A DNA stretch of 64,000 bases from Lytechinus variegatus (lineage: Eukaryota > Echinodermata > Echinoidea > Temnopleuroida > Toxopneustidae). Made by a program: the position numbers and the translations under genes. Below, piece after piece: positions 55,268-64,000 of this stretch. The stretch lies in contig NC_054748.1 in NCBI RefSeq assembly GCF_018143015.1, positions 14,436,967 to 14,500,966 of the forward strand, read 5' to 3'. Within the stretch, counting starts at the first letter, position 1. Each line of letters opens with the position of its first letter. The notes beneath the pieces are model-generated. The model was not told where the DNA came from and searched no databases. It saw nothing but the letters and a program-made list of their open reading frames with translations.

Positions 55268-55823
55268 TACAGTGCGTCCCAGAAAAAACGAAACCGAGAT
55301 TTAGTGATGATTTATCATGACTTAATCATAAATAAAATAGACAAATGACCTATCAATGTAAAGCTTAGAATCTCCTCTTTCATCCGGTATTACTTAGATT
55401 TATTTCTCATTCCCGCATGAGTGAGCAAAAACAATTTGAAAAGGGGATACCAAAAAGTCACTTAGCGGGCCGTATCTGTGTTTTAAAAAGAAAACCACAT
55501 TTTTAAAAAGTTCAATATCTGCTCTTTAATTTGATACCTCAATTACAGAAAATGGTCAAGAAATAACAAAGTTCTGGTTATTTGAAATAAGGCTTAAATT
55601 TCAATAATTTCAGAACATGAAGAGGTTTTACAGGCTAGCGTTCAAACTCACTCGACACTCCGTTTTGTAAACGATTAGCAATGCATGAAGTCTTTTGTTA
55701 CCGTGCGATAGCTTCTGTGGGAAACCGGTGAAAACAAGTTTATTTAATGAAATTAGGGAAATACAAGCATTATTTTGAGGGATCATAACTTTTTTAATTC
55801 TCGACCATTTTCTGTTATTGAGG
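55268..55823. repeat. Dispersed repeat beginning TACAGTGCGTCCC
   Basis: It starts ATACAGTGCGTCCCAGAAAA and is shared with 59968-60497 of unit 2, where a stretch of about 55 bp after GAGATTTA is missing. It looks like the end of a transposon-derived repeat, but the other terminus is not seen. Non-coding. Confidence 0.4.
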
Positions 55824-56035
55824 TAAATGACATGGCAGTAGTAAAAGGTGAATAGCTTCTTTGTTACTTTCAATTGTTACGAATGATTTTCTGAATTCAG
55901 TTACGGATATTGAATACTACGCTCCATTACATTGTTAATCAGCAGTCGGGACTGAGTCAACAAATACATTGGTAAACCTCTATTTACGAGTATGCTGAAA
56001 TACTTTTGACAGTAGCGAACGAAACAAATTAGTAC

Positions 56036-56298
56036 CTTGACTACGTCGACATTCTGGAGCTCTTGTACAACCAGTCTGTGCACTGGGGCCAGGGTATCCT
56101 CCTAAAGTATAGCCAATGTACCCGGTAGTCCTTGGGTTATCTCCCCTCTCGATCCTCACACAGATATACTTCATGTCTACGCATTTGGCCATTGGGTCGG
56201 AAAAGGAGAAGTCCAGATTGGTAAACTCGATTCTTTCTCTTCTCTTCAAGGACTGGTCTTTTTGTTTCAGATCTAGAATGTCCTCTTCGAATCCAATC
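56036..56298 (-). CDS. Exon B3 of minus-strand modular gene
   Basis: Same size, phases and splice sites as B2, from which it lies exactly 3581 bp away. It reads IGFEEDILDLKQKDQSLKRR ... DMKYICVRIERGDNPRTTGY ... GGYPGPSAQTGCTRAPECRR. It has no frameshift or stop. It is joined to exon A3 (59724-59913) by a 3.4-kb intron that includes the Helitron-like element. The very low divergence from B2 means either a recent duplication or continuing gene conversion; an assembly artefact cannot be excluded from one sequence. Confidence 0.75.
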
Positions 56299-57767
56299 CT
56301 TTGTGATAAGCAATAACACGTTTGCAAATTTGGGTCCAGCAACGGTTACAATTTAAGCAAGATTTAACGCATTCTTTTATCTGAGCACTGTTATTCATAT
56401 ACAGGTTTAGACAGAAAAAATGATCGAGGTTCACTTTTCGTTCGGTGTAAAATTGTCAATAGGATTTTTTTTTATAGGAGCGCCTTGAGCACCTAACAAG
56501 GTGGAAATGTGCGCAATATAAATATCCTTTATTATTATTATATTATTACAAAATGGGACATACTACATAACAATATACAGTGTGTTACTATTCGTTTACA
56601 TTATCTTTAAGTAAGCCATGCAGAATTGTTAAAGAATTAAAATAATATTCATTGAAGTACAAGTAGATATTTCCTGAAGAAAAAAAATATGAAATAGGGG
56701 GTCTGCTTCAAAAGCAACACATGGAAAATTCGGACGCCTCAAGGGACTGTTTATTTTTCATCTTGAACACCTACTTCAAGGGCGTATAAGGCCAGATACA
56801 CGTGAAATGAATCCAGGTGATTGGGTGATTAGCTACGTTGTTTATTTATTGATTATGCTAATATACAGTCACACAAACTCGTACGAAAGATGCGTTCGTA
56901 CGAATCTGACGGTTCTCAGAAATTCTTTGGTTCGTAGTAGAGATTTGTTCAAGCGCCCTTTAGGTGGCAAGAGCAATTGAAGGCCATCTCGGGAAACGGA
57001 ATGATTTCCGTTCTTTCACTGGCCCTAAAATTGTAACATTTTCGTAAAAATGCCTTCAACTATTCTTTCACCAGACTTAAGGCCATCTTACGATTTTTGT
57101 TGTCAAGTCATTCGTGATAGGATTTCTTTCGGACTTCATGTATACTTTGTTTCTGAAAAAAAGACACTACCGTGCCCTAATGAAAATCCACTTACCGTTC
57201 AAAGTAATTTTAACATGGCAGCAGTTCCAAGAAGACTACGTGTTTCTTGCAGTCCCCTTCAGGGGCTTTTACAATGGTTGGAGGGATCCTTTACTCACAT
57301 TATATGTTGCACACAATTGCAACGGTTGTTGGCATTCGCACCGCCAATAATGATAGGGGCATTAAAGACCCAAGAGTTGCTCGTAAGATGGCGCTGTTCG
57401 AATTTCCGTTCTTAAGGCGTTATTACGGACGTCGTAAGAGCATTATATGAACAGCCTTATCCGTTCTTACGAACAATGTAAAGAATTAATGTCCTCTAGG
57501 ATTCTTTCTCGATCTTCCAAAAATATTGCTTGGTCCGTACGATATTCATACGACGTTGGTACGGCCGGCTTACAAAGAAAGGGTTTTGGATAACGTTTAA
57601 AAAATCTTGGACAAAACCATCGACCGAGTTGAAACTTTCGAATGGTCTACAAACGGTCTGTGTACGCTGGCATCATAGGACATATTGAGAAGGTCTTACT
57701 AAATGGTCTAACAAAAGAAAAACGTTCGTACGGCGTTCGTACGGCGTTCGTAGGCGTTTTTAAATTT

Positions 57768-59608
57768 CAAGGGTGGTATTCTGAGATCTATTTTATCTCA
57801 GATAAAATATTTCATCTCCGTTGAAATCAGTGAGATAAAATACCCTTAAAATCTCTCCGAATTGGTATTCTGAGAACAATTTTATCTTCTTTTTATCTCT
57901 GTAAGACACACCTATTTTTTAATCAATATACAATTAGAAACGCGCTTTTATAGCTCTCTGATATCACTCAACCAATGGAAATCCATTCCGCTATAGGTGT
58001 GGCAAAGAAGTGAGATTGCGTCAATTTACTGACTTCACATACGCTTGCACAATACGCTTACGCGTCTTTCAGAGATTTCTTTTTAAACAAAAATGACAAT
58101 ACTCTCCTCTTTTTTTCGAAGTCTATTTCGCATCTTTTCAAGCATCGTTTCATAGACAATATTAGTCAAGAAAGGTCTTATGAAATACTTCCTAATTGTA
58201 CAGGAATGACTTTAAGGTGTTGTTCTCAATGAATATATCATTTTTCATCATTTTCATGTCAATATTTGGAGTTAATTCATGTAGAAATATTGACGAAATC
58301 AACGTCGCGGAGATAAAATAGCCCCTACCCTCTTTTAAGTTTATTTCATTTTTTCTTCAAAGTAAATTGGGCGCAAGCACATCATCCGCGTTGCAATGTC
58401 CAGATACGCGATGGGTATGTCTACGCCGCCACCGCTCTGTTGCGTATCATCATAGATACGCAAGATAAAATTTGTACGGAAGATAAAATTTTAGATTTTA
58501 TCTGAGAGATAAAATGTCATCTCAGAATACCAATTTCATTTTAAGAGATAAAATGAAATATTTGAAAGACAAGTGGAATGCCTCTGGCCGTCTCACCTGC
58601 ATCACGCGGTTCAATATAGCAGCAGTGCTGACTTTGAATACTACTCTAACTCGCACAAGATGTTCAGTGATCCATGGTTACTCTTATGTCCACTTTTTAT
58701 GAACTAGACCAATAAACTTACAGAGATATGATGGTTATTCAACAAAAAAACCCAACATGGCCAAAGTTCATTGACCTTACATGACCTTTGACCTTGATCA
58801 TGTGACCTGAAACTTGCACAGGATGTTCAGTGATACTTGATTACTCTTATGTACAAGTTTCATGAATCAGATCCATAAACTTTCAAAGTTATGATGGTAA
58901 TTCAACAGATACACCCAATTCGGCCAAAGTTCATTGACCTTTGACCTTGGTCATGTGACCTGAAACGCGCACAGGATGTTCAGTGATACTTGATTACTCT
59001 AATGTCCAAGTTTAATGAACAAGACCAATAAACTTTCAAAGTTATGATGGTAATTCAACAGATACCCCCGATTCGGCCAAAGTTCATTGACCCTAAATGA
59101 CCTTTGACCTTAATCATGAGACCTGAAACTTGCACAACATTTTCAGTGATGCTTGATTACTATTATGTCCAAGTGTCATGAATCAGATCCACAAACTTTT
59201 AAAGTTATGATGGGAATTCAACAGATATCCCCAATTCGGCCAAAGTTCATTGACCCTAAATGACCTTTGACCTTGGTCATGTGACGTGAAACTCATTCAG
59301 GATGTTCAGTGATACTTGATTAACCTTATGTCCAAGTTTCATGAACTAGGTCCATATATTTTCTAAGTTATGATGACATTTCAAAAACTTAACCTCAGGT
59401 TAAGATTTCGATGTTGAATCCTCCAACATGGTCTAAGTTCATTGACCCTAAATGACCTTTGACCTTGGTCATGTGACATGAAACTCTAATAGGATGTTCA
59501 GTAATACTTGATTAACCTTATGGCCAAGTTTTATTAACTAGGTCTATATACTTTCTAAGTTATGACATCATTTCAAAAACTTAACCTCAGGTTAAGATTT
59601 GATGTTGA

Positions 59609-59641
<33 letters not shown>

Positions 59642-59712
59642 CGGAAAAGCGGCGCCTATAGTCTCACTTTGCTTCGCAGGTGAGACAATAAAATGACCTC
59701 AGAATACCGCCC
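57768..59712. mobile_element. RATAAAAT MITE, unit 2 copy, split by the Helitron-like element
   Basis: GGGTGGTATTCTGAGATCTA (57768) to ATACCGCCC (59712). Between AAATATTTGAAAGA (58569) and TAAAATGACCTC (59689) lies the 1119-bp insertion. Otherwise collinear with 54178-55010. Confidence 0.7.
58570..59688 (-). mobile_element. Helitron-like element with DR1 tandem repeats, copy 2
   Basis: Opposite orientation to 36446-37530. Ends: CAAGTGGAATGCCTCTGGCC, GTCTCACCTGCATCACG (left) and CGCAGGTGAGACAA (right). Inside are five TGACCTTTGACCT sites (58782, 58935, 59098, 59261, 59453), each followed by a TGAYCATGTGACCT-like word, and a (CCG)n tract at 59608-59640. The empty site in unit 1 (AAAGATAAAATG) shows insertion between A and T with no target duplication of 2 bp or more. 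No protein-coding part is present, so it is non-autonomous. Confidence 0.7.
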
Positions 59713-59723
59713 AAGGGCTTTAC

Positions 59724-59913
59724 CTTGGTCCATTGCCGTCTGGGTTGGCTGAAGCCCAAGCAGAAAGCTTCCAAAGGTCTTCTCCTGAGACTCCGGTGGT
59801 GTCCGTGGCATCATGAAACTTGATGGAAACATTAATGCTTATTTGATTGTCCCCTTCCTCTGTGGAGGTATCTCCATTTGTGATTTCAGGCCGGACTTTC
59901 TTCACCACGACAT
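59724..59913 (-). CDS. Exon A3 of minus-strand modular gene
   Basis: 190 nt, phase 1 in, phase 2 out, same splice sites as A2. It reads DVVVKKVRPEITNGDTSTEE, GDNQISINVSIKFHDATDTT, GVSGEDLWKLSAWASANPDG, NGPR. It differs from A2 at five residues (K/E, F/S, R/T, V/I and one more or less by reading), all in the first half. Partner of B3. Open, with no sign of decay. Confidence 0.75.
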
Positions 59914-60709
59914 CTGTTAAGGCTTAGAAATAAAAGCTAATTTAATCCTAGGATATTGGGTGACCAAATTTATACAGTGCGTCCGAGAAAAAAACGAAAC
60001 CGAGATTTATGACCTATCAATGTAAAGCTTAGAATCTCCTCTTTCATCCGGTATTACTTAGATTATTTCTCATTCCCGCATGAGTGAGCAAAAACAGTTT
60101 GAAAAGGGGATACCAAAAAGTCACTTGGCGGGCCGTATCTGTGTTTTAAAAAGAAAACCACATTTTTTAAAAGTTCAATATCTGCTCTTTAATTTGATAC
60201 CTCAATTACAGAAAATGGTCAAGAAATAACAAAGTTCTGGTTATTTGAAATAAGGCTTGAATTTCAATAATTTCAGAAAATGAAGAGGTTTTACAGGCTA
60301 GCGTTCAAACTTACTCGACACTCCGTTTTGTTAACGATTAGCCATGCATGAAGTTTTTTGTCATGTTTGTTACCGTGCGATAGCTTCTGTGGGAAACCGG
60401 TGAAAAAAAAGTTTATTTAATGAAATTAGGGAAATACAAGCATTATTTTGAGGGTTTCATAACTTTTTTAATTCTCGACCATTTTCTGTTATTGAGGTAC
60501 ATGACATGGCAGTAGTAAAAGGTGAATAGCTTCTTTGTTACTTTCAATTGGTACGAATGATTTTCTTAATTCAGTTACGGATATTGAATACTACGCTCCA
60601 TTACATTGTTAATCAGCAGTCGGGACTGAGTCAACAAATACATTGGTAAACCTCTATTTACGAGTATGCAGAAATACTTTTGACAGTAGCGAACGAAACA
60701 AATTAGTAC

Positions 60710-60972
60710 CTTGACTACGTCGACATTCTGGAGCTCTTGTACAACCAGTCTGTGCACTGGGGCCAGGGTATCCTCCTAAAGTATAGCCAATGTACTCGGT
60801 AGTCCTTGGGTTATCTCCCCTCTCGATCCTCACACAGATATACTTCATGTCTACGCATTCGGCCATTGGGTCGGAAAAGGAGAAGTCCAGATTGGTAAAC
60901 TCGATTTTTTCTCTTCTCGTCAAGGACTGGTCTTTTTGTTTCAGATCTAGAATGTCCTCTTCGAATCCAATC
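60710..60972 (-). CDS. Exon B4 of minus-strand modular gene
   Basis: 263 nt, phase 2 in, phase 1 out, same splice sites as B2/B3. It reads IGFEEDILDLKQKDQSLTRR, EKIEFTNLDFSFSDPMAECV, DMKYICVRIERGDNPRTTEY, then IGYTLGGYPGPSAQTGC. It differs from B3 at a few residues (K/T, R/K, K/E, G/E). Four cysteines kept. Partner exon A4 at 63941 and beyond. Same unknown module. Confidence 0.75.
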
Positions 60973-62004
60973 CTTTGTGATAAGCAATAACACGTTTGCA
61001 AATTTGGGTCCAGCAACGGTTACAATTTAAGCAAGATTTAACGCATTCTTTTATCTGAGCACTGTTATTCATATACAGGTTTAGACAGAAAAAAATCATC
61101 GAGGTTCACTTTTCGTTCGGTGTAAATTGTCAATAGGATTTTTTTTATAGGAGCGCCTTGAGCACCTAACAAGGTGGAAATGTGCGCAATATAAATATCC
61201 TTTATTATTATTATATTATTACAAAATGGGACATACTACATAACAATATACAGTGTGTTACTATTCGTTTACATTATCTTTAAGTAAGCCATGCAGAATT
61301 GTTAAAGAATTAAAATAATATTCATTGAAGTACAAGTAGATATTTCCTGAAGAAAAGAAAATATGAAATAGGGGGTCTGCTTCAAAAGCAACACATGGAA
61401 AATTCGGACGCCTCAAGGGACTGTTTATTTTTCATCTTGAACACCTACTTCAAGGGCGTATAAGGCCAGATACACTTGAAATGAATCCAGGTGATTGGGT
61501 GATTAGCTACGTTGTTTATTTATTGATTATGCTAATATACAGTCACACAAACCCGTACGAAAGATGCGTTCGTACGAATCTGACGGTTCTTAGAAATTCT
61601 TGGGTTCGTAGTAGAGATTTGTTCAAGCGCCCTCTAGGTGGCAAGAGCAATTGAAGGCCATCTCGGGAAACGGAATGATTTCCGTTCTTTCACTGGCCCT
61701 AAAAATGTAACATTTTCGTAAAAATGCTTTCAACTATTCTTTCACCAGACTTAAGGCCATCTTACGATTTTTGTTGTCAAGTCATTCGTGATAGGATTTC
61801 TTTCGGACTTCATGTATACTTTGTTTCTGAAAAAAAGACACTACCGTGCCCTAATGAAAATCCACTTACCGTTCAAAGTAATTTTAACATGGCAGCAGTT
61901 CCAAGAAGACTACGTGTTTCTTGCAGTCCCCTTAAGGGGCTTTTACAATGGTTGGAGGGATCCTTTACTCACATTATATGTTGCACACAATTGCAACGGT
62001 TGTT

Positions 62005-63931
62005 GACGAAATCAATGTCGCGGAGATAAAATAGCCCCTACCCTCTTTTAAGTTTATTTCATTTTTTCTTCAAAGTAAATTGGGCGCAAGCACATCATCC
62101 GCGTTGCAATGTCCACATACGCGATGGGTATGTCTACGCTGCCACCGCTCTGTTGCGTATCATCATAGATACGGAAGATAAAATTTGTACGCAAGATAAA
62201 ATTTTAGATTTTATCTGAGAGATAAAATGTCATCCAACGAACGTAGAGGGCAGCAACACTCGGCAGTGTTGCTTTTAGGAAGGTCCACTCCGCTCAGATT
62301 TTGTGACCACTTAAGCCCCGCCCCTCACTCAGCGCACTTTTTTGGTAGATTGTAGAGTTGATTTTTTTTCGTTTGTTCGATTTCATTATTTTTTAATGAT
62401 ACTGAAAACTCCACGAAATATTGCTTAATATTATTAATATGTAATCGTTTATTTTTTGAAAAACGTAAGAAAAAACGTAATCAAAGTTCTTTTAGTTTGC
62501 ACGTCAATAGAAATACATAGTACGATGAGCTTGTATAACCCCTTTTCTGCTTAATTTCGCTGCCCCTACCAAGCTACGCCAGAGCCAATACCTTGATCTT
62601 CTGGCATGGCCGCGCCGAAACTTCCCGGAACACATCGGTGCGCGTACTGCGCGAAAGCAGTGCTGGTCGCACTAGCAGGATTGGCAGGATATCTCGACGC
62701 TACTCGACTTAGCCAGACATGGACCTGAACGATATGGACTTGATCTGTCATTGATTTGGCATTAACTGCCAATTGCAACGATAGATGTTCAAGGTTAGAA
62801 TCCTAATTTTCCCTCACAGTGTGGATCGGAGCATGAAAATATAAAATAATTATGTGATATCCACAAATCCGACCAAACTTTTTTGCAACTCATCCCGAAT
62901 ACGGACACCAGCCAAGCTCAAGCCCAGGTAAGTCCTAGTCTAAAGTTAGACCAAATTAACAGACCAAAATAACATGTCCCAGTTTCGAGCCGTAGTATTT
63001 TTTGACGCGCCTTGACTTGTGAACTATCAAAAGGCGGAGGTTTATGTCACAGCTGCTTTTTTCATTCTATAATTTCATCAAAATTTATAGCATGCACAAA
63101 ATTTTCCAGCCAATCGTATCGTACCTCCGCACCGACCGGCAGGCCGGGGCGCGCCGGCGCGTTCAGCCATGACGCTTACACTCAAGCTATGGCACTGCCG
63201 CTGGATTGTGTAGGCGCATTAATGTGGTGCAGCGAAATTGAAATGAAAAATGTTCAACCTCACGTATATTTGTTTTCATATTGATATGCGAAAGTCATAA
63301 ATTTGTTTTCACCACCACGTAATATTTAAGGAAAAATAAAGGAATAAATTTGGAATATTTTGAAGCGTGATACATGCTGTAAAATTCTTTCAAGTAAAAA
63401 TGTTGAAAATGAGGAAATGAAAAAAAAATCAACTCTAGAATTTACTAAAAATGTGCGCTGAGTGAGGGGCGGAGCTTAACAGCAGTCACAAAATGAGCTT
63501 GACTAAATCGGGTGAAATTAGCAGATTGGTTTATTTGATGGCCGTTTTACTGAAGAATTAAAGCAACACAAGAAAGAAATGTGGTAATATTTTTTAATTC
63601 AAAATGTAGTAAATTTTTTATCAATCATTTTCATATTTTTGTATTTCTATTACTGGAGTTTAGCCTTGTCACAATCTGTTAGTTTACCTCTATTTTGCTA
63701 TTAATATTTGAATGTAGTGCGTCGTTTCATGGTTTCGTTGGCATGCCTGATGCCTACCAAATTGTGCGCGGACTTCAATCGCATGCGCGTATCGAGTGGA
63801 CCTTCCTAAAAGCAACACGCTTGTGTGTTGCTGCCCTCTACGTTCGTTGATGTCATCTCAGAATACCAATTTCATTTTAAGAAATAAAATAAAACATTTT
63901 AAAGATAAAATGACCTCAGAATACCGCCCAA
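62005..63931. mobile_element. RATAAAAT MITE, unit 3 copy, 5'-deleted and split
   Basis: Only the right part survives, from TTGACGAAATCAATGTCGCG (62005) to ATACCGCCC (63931). It is split at ATGTCATC by the 1.6-kb element. The deletion removes its left terminal repeat. Confidence 0.65.
62235..63849. mobile_element. 1.6-kb non-autonomous DNA transposon, 8-bp target duplication
   Basis: The left end CAACGAACGTAGAGGGCAGC, AACACTCGGCAGTGTTGC, TTTTAGGAAGGTCCACTC is mirrored at the right end. The flanks are ATGTCATC on both sides (62227-62234; 63850-63857), and units 1 and 2 have a single ATGTCATC there. A second inverted pair lies inside (GCCCCGCCCCTCACTCAGCG, CAC / GTGCGCTGAGTGAGGGGCGG), the right copy displaced inward by about 290 bp. 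An 8-bp duplication fits hAT or P-like superfamilies; the terminal bases do not decide. No transposase seen. Open frames of 70-90 codons inside lack domains. Confidence 0.85.
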
Positions 63932-63940
63932 GGGCTTTAC

Positions 63941-64000
63941 CTTGGTCCATTGCCGTCTGGGTTGGCTGAAGCCCAAGCAGAAAGCTTCCAAAGGTCTTCT
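63941..64000 (-). CDS. Exon A4 of minus-strand modular gene (cut by window edge)
   Basis: The donor end of a further exon A: minus-strand reading ends EDLWKLSAWASANPDGNGPR and splices at GTAAAG, exactly as in A2 and A3. Only the last 60 nt are inside the window. It shows that the modular gene continues to the right, so its start and any signal peptide lie outside. Confidence 0.75.

Larger units (their letters stand above)
52243..55823. repeat. Tandem segmental unit 1 (3.58 kb)
   Basis: It starts TACATGACATGGCAGTAGTA and contains exon B2, a SINE tail, a RATAAAAT MITE and exon A2. Units 2 (55824) and 3 (60498) start with nearly the same word and stay collinear at an identity I estimate by eye well above 95 percent. 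The B2 to B3 offset is exactly 3581 bp. The right part (from about 55268, TACAGTGCGTCCCAGAAAAA) is another dispersed repeat shared by the units. Confidence 0.85.
55824..60497. repeat. Tandem segmental unit 2 (4.67 kb)
   Basis: Collinear with unit 1 except for a 1119-bp insertion (58570-59688, the Helitron-like element). It holds exons B3 and A3. Short indels (for example near 57735, a duplicated ACGGCGTTCGT) separate it from unit 1. Confidence 0.85.
60498..64000. repeat. Tandem segmental unit 3 (cut by the window edge)
   Basis: Collinear with units 1 and 2 from ACATGACATGGCAGTAGTAA. At 62005 it jumps from GCAACGGTTGTTG to GACGAAATCAATGTCGCGGA, losing about 970 bp present in the other units (roughly 53745-54715 of unit 1). 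It also has a 1615-bp insertion (62235-63849). It holds exon B4 and the start, in genome order, of exon A4. Confidence 0.85.

Overview
This is a eukaryotic, AT-rich, intron-dense and very repeat-rich window. It is most likely from an echinoid (sea urchin). The grounds are a multi-SRCR receptor gene that also carries HYR, EGF and Ig modules, very long inverted-repeat elements that match the old description of sea urchin 'TU' foldback transposons, and many palindromic MITEs. The species cannot be named from the sequence. Nothing prokaryotic, no CRISPR array and no rRNA gene was seen. All exon edges are read by eye from AG/GT signals and reading phase; no transcript evidence was available.

Plus strand, 6.1-43.1 kb: one large secreted or membrane-protein gene, partial at its 3' end. 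The exons in order are: signal peptide (6146-6260); 51-nt linker exon (7301-7351); SRCR1 (8989-9309); a second 51-nt exon that could also be an alternative first exon with its own signal peptide (11089/11162-11212); a third 51-nt exon (13239-13289); SRCR2 (20311-20628); SRCR3 (22177-22512); a 33-nt microexon (23195-23227); HYR1-3 (24571-24804, 27839-28075, 28873-29103); EGF (30383-30505); Ig (31201-31455); and a two-exon SEA-like module (42231-42307, 42806-43067). Every junction up to the SEA-like module is phase 1, so the modules can be joined, skipped or duplicated without a frame shift. No transmembrane segment, stop or poly(A) end was found after 43067.

Minus strand, 47.0-64.0 kb: part of a second gene, convergent with the first. 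It is built from a repeated two-exon module. Exon A is 190 nt (phase 1 in, phase 2 out) and exon B is 263 nt (phase 2 in, phase 1 out); together they encode about 150 residues of an extracellular-looking domain I do not recognise. Three nearly identical genomic units (from 52.24, 55.82 and 60.50 kb) each carry one A and one B. A fourth, diverged B exon at 47.07-47.33 kb has no visible A partner.

The rest is mobile and repetitive DNA: two TU-like foldback elements (33170-41683 and 44975-46644), the first filling the intron between the Ig and SEA-like exons; two copies of a Helitron-like element with internal tandem repeats that carry perfect AGGTCAAAGGTCA (nuclear-receptor DR1) sites; a 1.6-kb element with an 8-bp target duplication; a decayed Tc1/mariner element and its short derivative; about a dozen palindromic MITEs; tRNA-type SINEs; LINE-like tails; and a 1.5-kb minisatellite in the HYR1-HYR2 intron. 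The three near-identical units act as empty/filled-site controls for two of the insertions, which makes those boundaries unusually secure.
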